Part shown: piece by piece, positions 24,669 to 34,281 of the stretch | Numbering within the stretch: position 1 is the stretch's first letter | Layout: each line of letters opens with the position of its first letter | Source of the DNA: an uncultured Pelagibacteraceae bacterium | GTDB lineage: Bacteria; Pseudomonadota; Alphaproteobacteria; Pelagibacterales; Pelagibacteraceae | Assembly: GCA_902613065.1 (NCBI GenBank) | Contig: CACMFU010000005.1 | Span: 1 to 64,000, forward strand | DNA length: 64,000 bases | Direction: 5' to 3' | The notes under the pieces: model-generated | The model's database searches: none | Told to the model about the DNA's origin: nothing | What the model saw: only the letters and a program-made list of their open reading frames with translations | Program-made: the position numbers and the translations under genes

Positions 24669-25338
24669 AGGATTTACTCTTTTAGAAATCCTAGTAGTTG
24701 TTGCCATTATAGCAATAGTATCAGCAGCAGGATATCCATCATTTTCAAAATGGAGTAAAGATAGAGCAGTAAGAAATGCTGCAGACAAAGTCACTACTAT
24801 GTTAAGAAATATTAATTCTAATGTTCAAAGAGGAAGTTATGCTTATGTACAAGTTGCAATTTATACTCACAATTTAAGTGGTGGTCCTAAAGTAGATTTT
24901 ATAACAAGAGGACTAAGTACGCGCGGTTACACAAACTTAGTTAAACAAAGAAACTCTGGAGCTATTTCAGAAATACATTGTTCGGTTAAATCAAATGATT
25001 GGCAAAATAACGGAAATAAGGAAATTAATTTTCATGAGAAATTGGAGGTAGGTATACATTTCTCTGGCTCTGGCTCAGTTTGTTTTTCAAAGAATGCTGC
25101 TCATTACAGATTGGGGGGTAAATTATATAATCAGCCTAATATTAAAGTAGATACGATTACCTCAAGTAGATATATTATTATATGTAATAGAGGTAATGCG
25201 AAGAGAAATAGTAATAAATGTCCAACATCTAAACAAAACGGATTAGAGGCTCCAGCTTATCTAATAGAATGGACAAGATTTGGACAAATAACAAGATATA
25301 GATTAAATGAAAAAGCAAATGCGTGGACTAGATTATAA
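24646..25338 (+). CDS. Minor pilin / pseudopilin, FimT/GspH type
   Basis: 230 residues from a GTG start inside the end of pilT. The leader is MQQDQNIKG, then FTLLEILVVVAIIAIVSAAG, a prepilin N-terminus with mature Glu5. FSKWSKDRAVRNAADKVTTMLR follows, recalling the FimT/GspH helix. The globular region has four cysteines. Minor pilins of this class prime pilus assembly and sit at the tip. It overlaps the next gene by about 30 nt. Confidence 0.83.
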   Translation: MQQDQNIKGFTLLEILVVVAIIAIVSAAGYPSFSKWSKDRAVRNAADKVTTMLRNINSNVQRGSYAYVQVAIYTHNLSGGPKVDFITRGLSTRGYTNLVKQRNSGAISEIHCSVKSNDWQNNGNKEINFHEKLEVGIHFSGSGSVCFSKNAAHYRLGGKLYNQPNIKVDTITSSRYIIICNRGNAKRNSNKCPTSKQNGLEAPAYLIEWTRFGQITRYRLNEKANAWTRL

Positions 25339-26011
25339 AAGAAAGTTTGAGAAAGGAATTACACTAATTGAGGCACTAGTTGCAACAGTTATAGTGGGGA
25401 TAGGATTTGTATCAGTTTTTCAAATGGTTCAATATTCTGTTCAATCAATTGGGGTTTCTAGCGAAAGAACAAAAGCAAATTTGCTGATTACTATGGTTGC
25501 TGAGGATTTTATCTCTGTTAGAAATTCAGACTCTAAAACTAAAGGCATAAACTTTAAAGATGCTTTTGTAAAAGAGCAAATAACAAAAAACTCGAGTTTA
25601 TTTGATATTACAAAATGTTCACCTGGTACAAGCTCGTCGACTAAAGGTAAAAATGCAGAAGAGAATAAAATATTTAAATGGAAAAACAGATTTTCAGATA
25701 GAAGATTAAAATGTGCCACTAAAAATGACCAAACAGATGATACCAATGATACAAAAAAACTAGAGGTATTTACTTATTGTAGTAATCAAGTAGCGTCGAA
25801 AACCAATCTTTCAAACAAATCAAGGCCCTGTATGTACACTAATAATACTCGATACAGTTCAACACCTAGTGGTAGAAAAGAGAGATTTTATGATGAGAGA
25901 TATTTTGTAAGAATGGAAGTGGGCGTAACTTCTGGAAAAATGAAAACTGACAACAAAGGCAACAAAGAACCAACTTCAAAAAAAAAATATATTTATTTTC
26001 AATTAGATTAG
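25307..26011 (+). CDS. Minor pilin, PilV type
   Basis: 234 residues. The leader ends FEKG and the mature part starts ITLIEALVATVIVGIGFVSVF, as in PilV/GspI-type minor pilins (EAL at the Glu5 region). ATG 25307 is the longest start; ATG 25319 (MRGLDYKRK) is equally possible and reduces the overlap with the preceding gene. The body is Lys/Ser/Thr-rich with several cysteines and a C-terminal FQLD. The next minor pilin begins immediately after its stop. Confidence 0.82.
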   Translation: MKKQMRGLDYKRKFEKGITLIEALVATVIVGIGFVSVFQMVQYSVQSIGVSSERTKANLLITMVAEDFISVRNSDSKTKGINFKDAFVKEQITKNSSLFDITKCSPGTSSSTKGKNAEENKIFKWKNRFSDRRLKCATKNDQTDDTNDTKKLEVFTYCSNQVASKTNLSNKSRPCMYTNNTRYSSTPSGRKERFYDERYFVRMEVGVTSGKMKTDNKGNKEPTSKKKYIYFQLD

Positions 26012-26848
26012 ATGGAGAAACTGAAAAATAACACAGGTGTAACTTTAGTTGAAATATTAATTGGAATAATAATATCAACAGTCATGATGGGGGCGATGTA
26101 TACATCCTATAACGCTGTTAGTGGATCTTATTCTCAAGTTTCAGATAGAGCAAAGATTTCAAATCAAGGAAGAGATTTAGTTGGAATGATCGTAAGAGAT
26201 ATTAGAAACGCAGGTTTTAGATATTTTGGTGATAATATTCCAGTGACTAGTGCACATTCACCTATAATTATAACTAAAGCAAAGAATTTTAATAGTGAGT
26301 GCGATACTCTTGTAGTCGTTTATGGAGGTGGAAAATATGTTTCTGGTAAATATCAATATGCAAAATACAGAGTTAAATATCATTGTGAACCGTCTAAGAT
26401 AAGAGATAAAAATTCACCAAAATTACCCAGTGGGCAATATCCATTGTTAAAAGGATTTGGAGTTTATAAAACAAAAGAAATTTGGGATAAGAACGCAAAT
26501 AAATGGAACACTAATGCAGATTCTGATGCTTACGATGAAACTTTTGAAAAACAATTAGTGGCAGATTATATCGAGGACATGGTATTTATTCCGATTGATG
26601 AAAATGGTTTTGCACTAGATCCCCCACCTTCACCTACATTTCAAAAAGAAAAATTATATAAAATCAAAACAGTTGATGTTGCAATAACTGTAAGATCAAC
26701 GAAACCATTTTATCAAAGGGCTGCCGAAAGATATAAACAAGCAATTAGTAATGTTCAAAGAACATCAAAGTACAAAGGTAATCCAGACAGATTTTTTAGA
26801 GATCTGATCACTGTAACAGCACATGCCAGAAATCTAGGTTTACAATGA
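26012..26848 (+). CDS. Minor pilin, PilW type
   Basis: 278 residues. The leader MEKLKNNTG is followed by VTLVEILIGIIISTVMMGAMY and then NQGRDLVGMIVRDIRNAGFRYFG. That resembles PilW, where a helix leads to an RxAG-type motif. Its size is typical of PilW. It starts directly after the PilV-type gene and ends in an ATGA overlap with the PilX-type gene. It is likely part of the tip complex that carries PilY1. Confidence 0.85.
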   Translation: MEKLKNNTGVTLVEILIGIIISTVMMGAMYTSYNAVSGSYSQVSDRAKISNQGRDLVGMIVRDIRNAGFRYFGDNIPVTSAHSPIIITKAKNFNSECDTLVVVYGGGKYVSGKYQYAKYRVKYHCEPSKIRDKNSPKLPSGQYPLLKGFGVYKTKEIWDKNANKWNTNADSDAYDETFEKQLVADYIEDMVFIPIDENGFALDPPPSPTFQKEKLYKIKTVDVAITVRSTKPFYQRAAERYKQAISNVQRTSKYKGNPDRFFRDLITVTAHARNLGLQ

Positions 26849-27522
26849 GAAATAATAAAGAAAAAGGATTTGCTTTAATATTATCTATAGTCCTGATGTT
26901 AGCAATGTCATTAATGGGTGGTGGTTTAATTATAATAGCTTCAGGAGATCATTCTTCAAATAATAGCTCGGAAGACTATCAACAAACTTTCTATGTTGCT
27001 GAAACTGCATTGTTAGAAGGAGAAAGATATCTATTAAATAAATTTCTTGGTCCTTGGGATTCTAGCAAACATGAAAGGGATAAGACAAAAAGAGCGCTGC
27101 CAGATGACACTATAAAATTTAAAGGTAAAATGGAAAAAATTAATTACAACAAAGCATTTAAAGATTTTTATGAGACGGATAATATTTGTTTTCAAAGTTT
27201 TTCAGATATTAACACAAATGAAATTAATGTTGTCATAGCGGATAGTTACAATTTTGGAAAAATGCTTGCAGATGGATTTAAAAATAAAAAAAAAGAATAT
27301 TTCGATGAAGCTGAAGATTTACAGAAATATTATTTTGATTATTTTATAACAAAAATTGGTGCCGCACCCTTTAGAGGATCTGGTGGAAGTGTAAAAAAAG
27401 GCGCTAATAACCTTGGAAATGATGGTATGGCATATAGAGTTCACGGCTGTGGAATTAGAGGTGTAGGTAATGCTGACCCGATTGTTATTGGTTTAGAAAG
27501 CGTGGTTGTTTTACCGAAATAA
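26845..27522 (+). CDS. Minor pilin, PilX type
   Basis: 225 residues. The N-terminus MRNNKEKG is followed by FALILSIVLMLAMSLMGGGLIIIASGDH and QQTFYVAETALLEGERYLL, the PilX_N pattern. Mature residue 5 is not the usual glutamate, as in GspK/PilX-type tip subunits. The C-terminal region has VHGCGIRGVGNADPIVIGLESVV, a strand seen in PilX proteins. It overlaps the PilW stop (ATGA). PilX helps recruit PilY1 to the pilus tip. Confidence 0.83.
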   Translation: MRNNKEKGFALILSIVLMLAMSLMGGGLIIIASGDHSSNNSSEDYQQTFYVAETALLEGERYLLNKFLGPWDSSKHERDKTKRALPDDTIKFKGKMEKINYNKAFKDFYETDNICFQSFSDINTNEINVVIADSYNFGKMLADGFKNKKKEYFDEAEDLQKYYFDYFITKIGAAPFRGSGGSVKKGANNLGNDGMAYRVHGCGIRGVGNADPIVIGLESVVVLPK

Positions 27523-27570
27523 TTATGTCAGATTACACTCTTTATTATATAATATAATAAATTAGTTTTT

Positions 27571-28110
27571 ATGAAGATAATAATTAAATCCATATTAATT
27601 TTCTCATTATCAATTGTTTATTCTTATTCTGCATGTGATTTCAAAGCTAAACTTGGAACAAAAAAGACAGTTTTTGAGAAATTAGAGATAACAGGTCCAC
27701 CGCTTCCATCAGAATATGAAAATTTCTATATTTATGGTGTCTTAGCTGAAGATGTTTGTCCTAGCGAAAACTTAGAAGATGTTGCAATAGAATATAAATT
27801 TATAAATGATGAACTGATAGCGATAAACCTAATTGCTTTAAATGATTATACAAATCAAGTTTCTGAAAAGTTAACTTTAATGAATTACGTAAAAAGAAAT
27901 TATGGTGATTTTGATACCTCAAATAATCCAAAATCTTATATTGGTTTTGAAGTAATTGAGAAAGTTAATGAATTCATAATTTATCAAAGATTACTTAACG
28001 ATGATGCTACAATTGATGAACAAGTATATATTTCAAATCCTGAACAAGATAATAAATTCATGGAGTATGTGAAAAATCTTGAGGAACAACAGCTTAAGGA
28101 AGAACAATGA
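27571..28110 (+). CDS. Secreted protein of unknown function coupled to pilY1
   Basis: 179 residues, not recognised. The signal peptide covers about 1-20 (cleavage near SYS-ACDF). The rest is acidic with two cysteines (about 22 and 64), predicted alpha/beta, with an acidic helical C-terminus ending EEQQLKEEQ. Its stop overlaps the pilY1 ATG (ATGA), so it is translationally coupled to the tip adhesin. A periplasmic accessory role for PilY1 export or stability is plausible. In some pilus loci this place is occupied by PilE-like or PilZ-unrelated accessory genes; no match is claimed. Confidence 0.75.
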   Translation: MKIIIKSILIFSLSIVYSYSACDFKAKLGTKKTVFEKLEITGPPLPSEYENFYIYGVLAEDVCPSENLEDVAIEYKFINDELIAINLIALNDYTNQVSEKLTLMNYVKRNYGDFDTSNNPKSYIGFEVIEKVNEFIIYQRLLNDDATIDEQVYISNPEQDNKFMEYVKNLEEQQLKEEQ

Positions 28111-31100
28111 AATTAAAAAAAATATTTTTCTTTGTCTCTTTAATGCTTTTATCAATCACAAATAATTCTTTTTCAAAATCGTTGCCTCCAGGTACAGGTA
28201 TTGGTGATGTCCCAGCAAATGTTCTTCTGATGTTAGATAAATCAGGAAGTATGGGATGGAGAATGGGAGGTGGAAGTGTTGGTATGAGATATCCTTACGA
28301 TGCAGATGCCGACAGCAATGGTGATATTATGGTTTCACAATATTATAGAGATGGTGTTAAAAAATTTGTTTATGGATCTGCAACTGTAGATACTGGGTTT
28401 GGGAGAAATGGTGTCTCTGGAAAAGGTGATGCTAGATATGAAGGTAACAATCAATGTAGAACTTCATATTCTTATAGCGGTGAAACTTATAATGATGTCT
28501 ATTACACAACAGCATATTGGGAAAGATCAGTTGTAGCTATACGAGCAAGCGACGGAAGATGTTTAAAAAAATATTATGTTGGGTTTTATCCATATAATAT
28601 GACCATAGATCAAAGCACTGGATATCTTTATGTTGGAGGTTGGAGAGGTTATAAAACAATTAATCTTTCTAATCACTCTATAAGTAATTGCTCTTATAGT
28701 ACCCAGATGAATAGAGCTTTTGGTTCTGCTATTGCTAATGGTAAAATAGTTTATTCATACGCTAATAATTTATATACTCATAACTTAAGTACCTCAGGCT
28801 CAAGATGTCCAAGTACAAGTCAATCAGCTAGAGTAAGTTACCGTTCAGGTAGTTATACAGGATTGCAATTTAATCCAAATAATAATCAAGAATTGTGGAC
28901 TTTATCTTGGTCACTAAGTAGAATGCAAAAACTTACATTAAACAGTAATTACAGTGGAATTTCATCGACATCATCGTTTGGAAGTAGAAGTAGATCAAAT
29001 TCATCTGCTACAAGAACGTATTTTTATTATCCTTGGGGATTAGGATGGGATCAAGCTAATAATAGACTACTTGCTTCTGATCTAAATAAAGGTACTGTTC
29101 AAGTTTTTGATACTAGTGGAACATGGATCAAAAATTTTGGTGGAGCTCCAACAACAAGAATGCAAGCAGCGCAAGCAGCTATAAAATCTTTAGTAACAGA
29201 CTCATCATTAACTGCTGGTGTGAACTTTGGTTTTGCAAAGTGGTCTGCTGGAGGTTCAGGGTTTAGTTCTTGGTCAGGAGGAGACATTAGGCAGGGAATT
29301 GGAAAAGCTAGACCTTGTAGTAACTATAATTGTCTAAAAGTCCCAATTTATAGAGGAGCAGCACAAGCTATTGACAAAATGATTACCACTGTAAATCCAG
29401 GCGGTGGAACTGACGCAAAAGCATTCATGAACATTGCAAGAGAGTATTATTTGCACGGCTCATTATCACCAGTTGATAAAAACTCTCCTTGTCAAAACAG
29501 CTATATTTTAGTTATTGGAGATGGAGATTGGTACAATCATAGTAGAGCGAAAAGTATGGCTCAAAATTTATATCAAAACCATAAAATTAAAACTTTTACA
29601 GTTGCCTTTGGAACTGGAATTAGTTCAAGAGGAATGAAGTATTTTAATGAGATTGCTAAAGCAGGTGGAACTGATAAGGCAATTGTAGCTCAAACTGCAG
29701 AGTCTTTGAAAACTCAACTTAAAGCTGCGATCTCGCAGATTATTGCATCTAAATTGTCTTTTACAGCTCCGGCTATAACAGCAACAATAGAGTCTGGAGG
29801 TTCAATGTATCAAGCTCAGTTTGATTATAGACAAAATAAAGAATGGGCTGGAACAATCACAAGAACAAAAATTAACCCAGATGGAAGTTTAGACACTTCA
29901 GCGGGTGCAGGAAACTGGTCAGCTGTAGATAAGATGCCGACGCCTCAATCTAGAAAAATATGGAGTGCAATACCAGGGACAGATTACAGAGTAAACTATA
30001 GTAACTTTTCTGCAGCAAATGCAACTAACGTTGGAAATCTGATGGCTATTTACTCAAACGATATATTAGATTATCACAAAGATAGTGCGAATGCAGATGG
30101 ATCTACTAATAACAGACGTTGTGCTAATACTAGTGGAGTAATAGATGGAACATCTGATGATTTAAAAGGTTTAATAAATTTTGTAAGAGGTGAAGATTAT
30201 TTTGATTATGATGGAGACTGCAATTTAACAGAGACTAGAACTAATCCTTTGGGAGATGTGTATCACTCTCAATTAGTTGTTGTAGGTCAACCATCAGCAG
30301 AAACTTCGTTTGTTTCAACCAATCAAGAAGCATACTTTAGAAATACAAATGGATATGACAAGTTTGCTCAAGACAATGAACAAAGAAAAGAAGTTATTTA
30401 TGCTGGATCAAATAGTGGAATATTACATGCATTTGAAGCAAAGACTGGTAAAGAGCTCTGGGGTTTTGTCCCTCCTTTAATAGCTCCTAATTTACCGAAT
30501 ATTATGAATACCTCTTTAAATTTATCAAAAGGTGGTACTAATGCATTGTTTGGTGTTGATGGATCCCTAGTAGTTCATGATATGTATTTTAAAAGTCCTC
30601 TTAAAAACTCTAAACAGTGGCATACAATACTGTTTGTACCTTATGGAAGAGGTGGAGCAGGATTTAGTGTTTTAGATATAACTGATCCAGAAAAACCTGA
30701 GCATTTATACTCTATATATAATGATATTATCAATAATAGAGTTTATAGAATGGATCATACACAAAATATTCTAACTTATCCTTATATTGCAACTTCTTAT
30801 TCATTAGCATCAATGGCAGAAGCAATACAGGTTGCTGATAATTATACTGATGATGTAAGCGATCAAAGTAAAGGAGAACAAGCAGCAAAAAAAGTTTGTA
30901 AAGGAGATACGACTACTTATTGTTACAAGGGTAGAACTTGGACATTCCCAATTCAAGGTGTAACAAAGAGCGATTTACAGGTATTTAAAGATGATAAAGA
31001 GATTTCTACTTTTTCAGTAAGTTCAAATAGTGCTGGTGATACTGTAATAACCTTCCAGAAACCCATTCAATACTCAGCATATGGTGGAATAGATTCTGAT

Positions 31101-32249
31101 CAAGTGGGTGTTAGAATTAGAGCTGGAACCTTACAAACTGGAGTTCAAGCACCTGATGATGCTTATGATTACAGTGCCCTAGGTGAAACATGGTCAGATC
31201 CAAGAATATTTAGAATACCTAATAAAGGCGAAGGTGATGATAATATTATGGATGACATTTATGTTGCTGCACTTGGGGGAGGATATGGAACACAAAATGA
31301 AGGAGTTGGGTCGAATTTACATATAATCAATTTAGAAGATAATGTAAATCCTGGAAGTATTTATCAAGTAATTCAGATCGATGATTTGCCAGGAAATGGT
31401 ATTGCTAACTCTACTCCAGGATCACCAGTATTAATAACACCAGACACTGCAAGAGGAGTAACGTTTAATGGTGCATTGCTATATTTAAGTGATTTAGAAG
31501 GAAAAATTACAAAATTCAATCTTACAAATATGACTACTGAAGATGGAACTACATCTGGTAAAAGAATAAAAATATTTGACAAAACAACTTTATTTAGTGC
31601 TGGGTCATCTAAATTGAATGCAAGATATATGTACCATTCGATGGATGCAACAATTGGAAGAGACACTAATCAATTATGGTTGTTTGCAGGAACAGGTGAC
31701 TATGAAAGAATAAATGATACAAAAGCTGGAGTAGATAATTTATTATTAGGAATAAAAGATCCTGATTATCCTTTTTATAAAAAAATCAATAAAGCATCGA
31801 GTGCAGATACTATAAAGAATTGTACAGATACCACAGGAAATCTTCCGGGTAGTGCTTGTATAAAAAGCAGTAAAAGAGGTTGGTATGTAAAATTGAAAGA
31901 TTACGGTAAGGTAACAGCTGAGCCAACAGTGTTTAAAGGACTTGTATATTATCCAATATACGAACCGACAAAATCAAAAAATAAATGTAGTCTTGGAAAT
32001 GCATATATTTGTGCTGCAGATGATGAATGTGGAACGAATACAGCTTCACAATTAAATCGAACAACAAATAATTCAAATAAATGTGCATTTGTTGGTCAAG
32101 GAGTACTTTCAAAAATTGTAGTCTTTGCAAATAAATTATTTGCGAACATCGCTGGTCAATCTTTAGGATCTAAAAAAGACTTAGTTACATTAGATGCTGC
32201 AGGAGGAGATTCAAATATCTTTAGGAGTTCTTGGAGACATAACTATTAA
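28107..32249 (+). CDS. pilY1: PilY1 pilus tip adhesin with vWA domain
   Basis: 1380 residues. A signal peptide covers about 1-23. The vWA domain starts with NVLLMLDKSGSM (MIDAS D44, S46, S48). It is interrupted by a long insertion with WD/NHL-propeller-like repeats (about 55-345), resumes at TRMQAAQAAIKSLV (350-363), and continues through GGTDAKAF (T435) and YILVIGDGDW. The C-terminal half contains the PilY1 beta-propeller: VVVGQPSAE, VIYAGSNSGILHAFEAKTGKELWGFVPP and later FAGTGDYERIN. PilY1 supports pilus extension and surface adhesion. It is translationally coupled to the preceding small secreted protein. Confidence 0.93.
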   Translation: MKLKKIFFFVSLMLLSITNNSFSKSLPPGTGIGDVPANVLLMLDKSGSMGWRMGGGSVGMRYPYDADADSNGDIMVSQYYRDGVKKFVYGSATVDTGFGRNGVSGKGDARYEGNNQCRTSYSYSGETYNDVYYTTAYWERSVVAIRASDGRCLKKYYVGFYPYNMTIDQSTGYLYVGGWRGYKTINLSNHSISNCSYSTQMNRAFGSAIANGKIVYSYANNLYTHNLSTSGSRCPSTSQSARVSYRSGSYTGLQFNPNNNQELWTLSWSLSRMQKLTLNSNYSGISSTSSFGSRSRSNSSATRTYFYYPWGLGWDQANNRLLASDLNKGTVQVFDTSGTWIKNFGGAPTTRMQAAQAAIKSLVTDSSLTAGVNFGFAKWSAGGSGFSSWSGGDIRQGIGKARPCSNYNCLKVPIYRGAAQAIDKMITTVNPGGGTDAKAFMNIAREYYLHGSLSPVDKNSPCQNSYILVIGDGDWYNHSRAKSMAQNLYQNHKIKTFTVAFGTGISSRGMKYFNEIAKAGGTDKAIVAQTAESLKTQLKAAISQIIASKLSFTAPAITATIESGGSMYQAQFDYRQNKEWAGTITRTKINPDGSLDTSAGAGNWSAVDKMPTPQSRKIWSAIPGTDYRVNYSNFSAANATNVGNLMAIYSNDILDYHKDSANADGSTNNRRCANTSGVIDGTSDDLKGLINFVRGEDYFDYDGDCNLTETRTNPLGDVYHSQLVVVGQPSAETSFVSTNQEAYFRNTNGYDKFAQDNEQRKEVIYAGSNSGILHAFEAKTGKELWGFVPPLIAPNLPNIMNTSLNLSKGGTNALFGVDGSLVVHDMYFKSPLKNSKQWHTILFVPYGRGGAGFSVLDITDPEKPEHLYSIYNDIINNRVYRMDHTQNILTYPYIATSYSLASMAEAIQVADNYTDDVSDQSKGEQAAKKVCKGDTTTYCYKGRTWTFPIQGVTKSDLQVFKDDKEISTFSVSSNSAGDTVITFQKPIQYSAYGGIDSDQVGVRIRAGTLQTGVQAPDDAYDYSALGETWSDPRIFRIPNKGEGDDNIMDDIYVAALGGGYGTQNEGVGSNLHIINLEDNVNPGSIYQVIQIDDLPGNGIANSTPGSPVLITPDTARGVTFNGALLYLSDLEGKITKFNLTNMTTEDGTTSGKRIKIFDKTTLFSAGSSKLNARYMYHSMDATIGRDTNQLWLFAGTGDYERINDTKAGVDNLLLGIKDPDYPFYKKINKASSADTIKNCTDTTGNLPGSACIKSSKRGWYVKLKDYGKVTAEPTVFKGLVYYPIYEPTKSKNKCSLGNAYICAADDECGTNTASQLNRTTNNSNKCAFVGQGVLSKIVVFANKLFANIAGQSLGSKKDLVTLDAAGGDSNIFRSSWRHNY

Positions 32250-32262
32250 TAAATATATATTT

Positions 32263-34281
32263 ATGAAAAAGGTTTTAATAAGTATATTCTTTTTCTTTTC
32301 ATTCGGCTCTTTAGGTAATGCTACTTGTCTTAAAACAGTAACTACCGCGCTAACTGATGTGCAAACTTGTGGGACAAGTGAAACCCTGACTGTTAAGTCA
32401 ACTGGTTCAATAGTATTTAGTGGATCTAAAGCAGTAAGAGCAAATAATGGTGTTGGTGCATCAAATACAACCGTAATCAACCATGGTTTGATAAGTGCAA
32501 CGGGTGATACCATAAATATGAAAAACGCCCCTGGTACAAATAAAATTACTAATTCAGGTACAATAAATACAGCTCAAAATGAAAATGCTAGCAGTGGTAT
32601 TGCTGTTTTAGTTCAGAAAACAGATAACACTGAGATTGTTAATAGTGGAACTATTCATGGTGGAAATACTGCTATACAAGGTCTAACAACTGACGATATA
32701 ACCATTACAAACAGTGGTACTATTTCTGCAAATTTGAATACTTCTCCTGCCATTTACCTTACCAATGGAACAGATGCAACAATAACAAACACTGGAACTA
32801 TTACAAGTTTAAGACATGGGATTAGACTTGGTAAATCTCATGGTTCATTCAATAATGCTACAATTATTAATTCTGGTTTAATTGCTGGCACAACTCATAA
32901 TAATAGAAATTCAATATATGTAAGCGATGATAACAATGTAACTTCGGGATTTAATTTAATAACAAAAGGAGAAGGACATTATGATGGTAAAATTCTACTT
33001 AGTGATCAAAACGGAACAACCGGCGTAACATTTTTCGATTTTACGTTAGATTGTAGTATTTCAAGAGATCAGACCATAGAAATTCATGAGAAACAAAATA
33101 TGAGGGTAATCAACAATTTATGTGGGAATGATACTTATGAAATTCTAGACTCAAATTTAAATCCAGATGCAGATAATTCTGAAACAAATGGATATTTAAG
33201 AATTTATGGTGAAGATTTAGATATTGATAGCCATAATAAAAAATATAGATCAGAAATATTTTTATCTAATTTAAACGATATTTTTAATTCGGTTTCAGAA
33301 GAAAAAAAATCTAGTGGATATTATTCTGTTAAAAAAAGAGACAATATTTATAAAAATGAAACAACAGGTGTTACCGGAGACTTTAAAATTGAAAATGATA
33401 ACTTTACACCGTTCTTAAGTTATTCTAGTCAGCAAGCAAAATTTAATAACGGAGAGTCTTTAGATAGTGAAAATTTAGCTATTGGTTTAAAAAAAGATAT
33501 TGATTACGAGAAATTTAATTTTTCTGTCGTTTCAATTTTTGGATTAACTCAAAATAAATATTTAGATCTTGAAACTGAAACACAACAAACTATTTCAAAA
33601 GAAAATCTAGGTCAGTTTGCTGCTGTAAATTACAAAGCATCTAAAGAAATCAAAATTGATGATAGTCAAAGTTTAAATATTGAAGTTGACGGAAAATATG
33701 GTCTAAGGAGACTTCCAACTTACCTAACATCTTTTACAGATGGGGATCTTTCTGTTGATGATGCTGTGGATCAAGTATTATCAGGTGGATTTAACGTTGA
33801 GTATTCAAAATCTTTTGAAAATGGTTTTGTGCTTAAACCATATACAGGTTTTTCTTTAAATCAAACTTTGAGTAAAAAAATTGACATTGTTGCAGACGGT
33901 GAAAGAAAAGATATAGCCCATTATATGGATGATGATTTAGCAGTAAAAGCTGGTTTAAATATCAGCAAAAATACAGATAATTTTGGCCTAAACTTTAATC
34001 TTGAATTTAATGAACAAAATGGACTTAAAGACAGACAAGTAAGCATTTCATTAACGAAGGTAATTCAAAATAATATTAGCAAAAAAATAAAGGGTCTACC
34101 TATTGATCCAGAACTAGAAAATTTGTTTGATCAATTACAATTAGCTAGAGAAAATGAGAGATTGGCAAAAATTACAGGACAGGCAACTGAAGAAAATAGA
34201 GTAATGAAAGAAATGATTATACAATTAATTAAGGAAAACAATAAACTTAAAACTGAAAGAAATCTTTTATTAAAAAATTAA
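32263..34281 (+). CDS. Autotransporter-like protein: beta-helix passenger, barrel, coiled-coil tail
   Basis: 672 residues from ATG 32263 (MKKVLISIFFFFSF). The frame's earlier starts overlap pilY1 and would bury the signal peptide. After cleavage near GNA-TCL, residues about 25-245 contain repeated NSGTI/NTGTI/NSGLI units typical of right-handed beta-helix passengers. Residues about 355-600 show alternating hydrophobic strands of a putative outer-membrane barrel. The last about 65 residues form a charged coiled coil (LQLARENERLAKITG...IKENNKLKTERN), which is unusual because classical autotransporters end at the last barrel strand. It is located 13 nt after pilY1. Its function is probably surface adhesion; class assignment is by pattern only. 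Confidence 0.72.
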   Translation: MKKVLISIFFFFSFGSLGNATCLKTVTTALTDVQTCGTSETLTVKSTGSIVFSGSKAVRANNGVGASNTTVINHGLISATGDTINMKNAPGTNKITNSGTINTAQNENASSGIAVLVQKTDNTEIVNSGTIHGGNTAIQGLTTDDITITNSGTISANLNTSPAIYLTNGTDATITNTGTITSLRHGIRLGKSHGSFNNATIINSGLIAGTTHNNRNSIYVSDDNNVTSGFNLITKGEGHYDGKILLSDQNGTTGVTFFDFTLDCSISRDQTIEIHEKQNMRVINNLCGNDTYEILDSNLNPDADNSETNGYLRIYGEDLDIDSHNKKYRSEIFLSNLNDIFNSVSEEKKSSGYYSVKKRDNIYKNETTGVTGDFKIENDNFTPFLSYSSQQAKFNNGESLDSENLAIGLKKDIDYEKFNFSVVSIFGLTQNKYLDLETETQQTISKENLGQFAAVNYKASKEIKIDDSQSLNIEVDGKYGLRRLPTYLTSFTDGDLSVDDAVDQVLSGGFNVEYSKSFENGFVLKPYTGFSLNQTLSKKIDIVADGERKDIAHYMDDDLAVKAGLNISKNTDNFGLNFNLEFNEQNGLKDRQVSISLTKVIQNNISKKIKGLPIDPELENLFDQLQLARENERLAKITGQATEENRVMKEMIIQLIKENNKLKTERNLLLKN

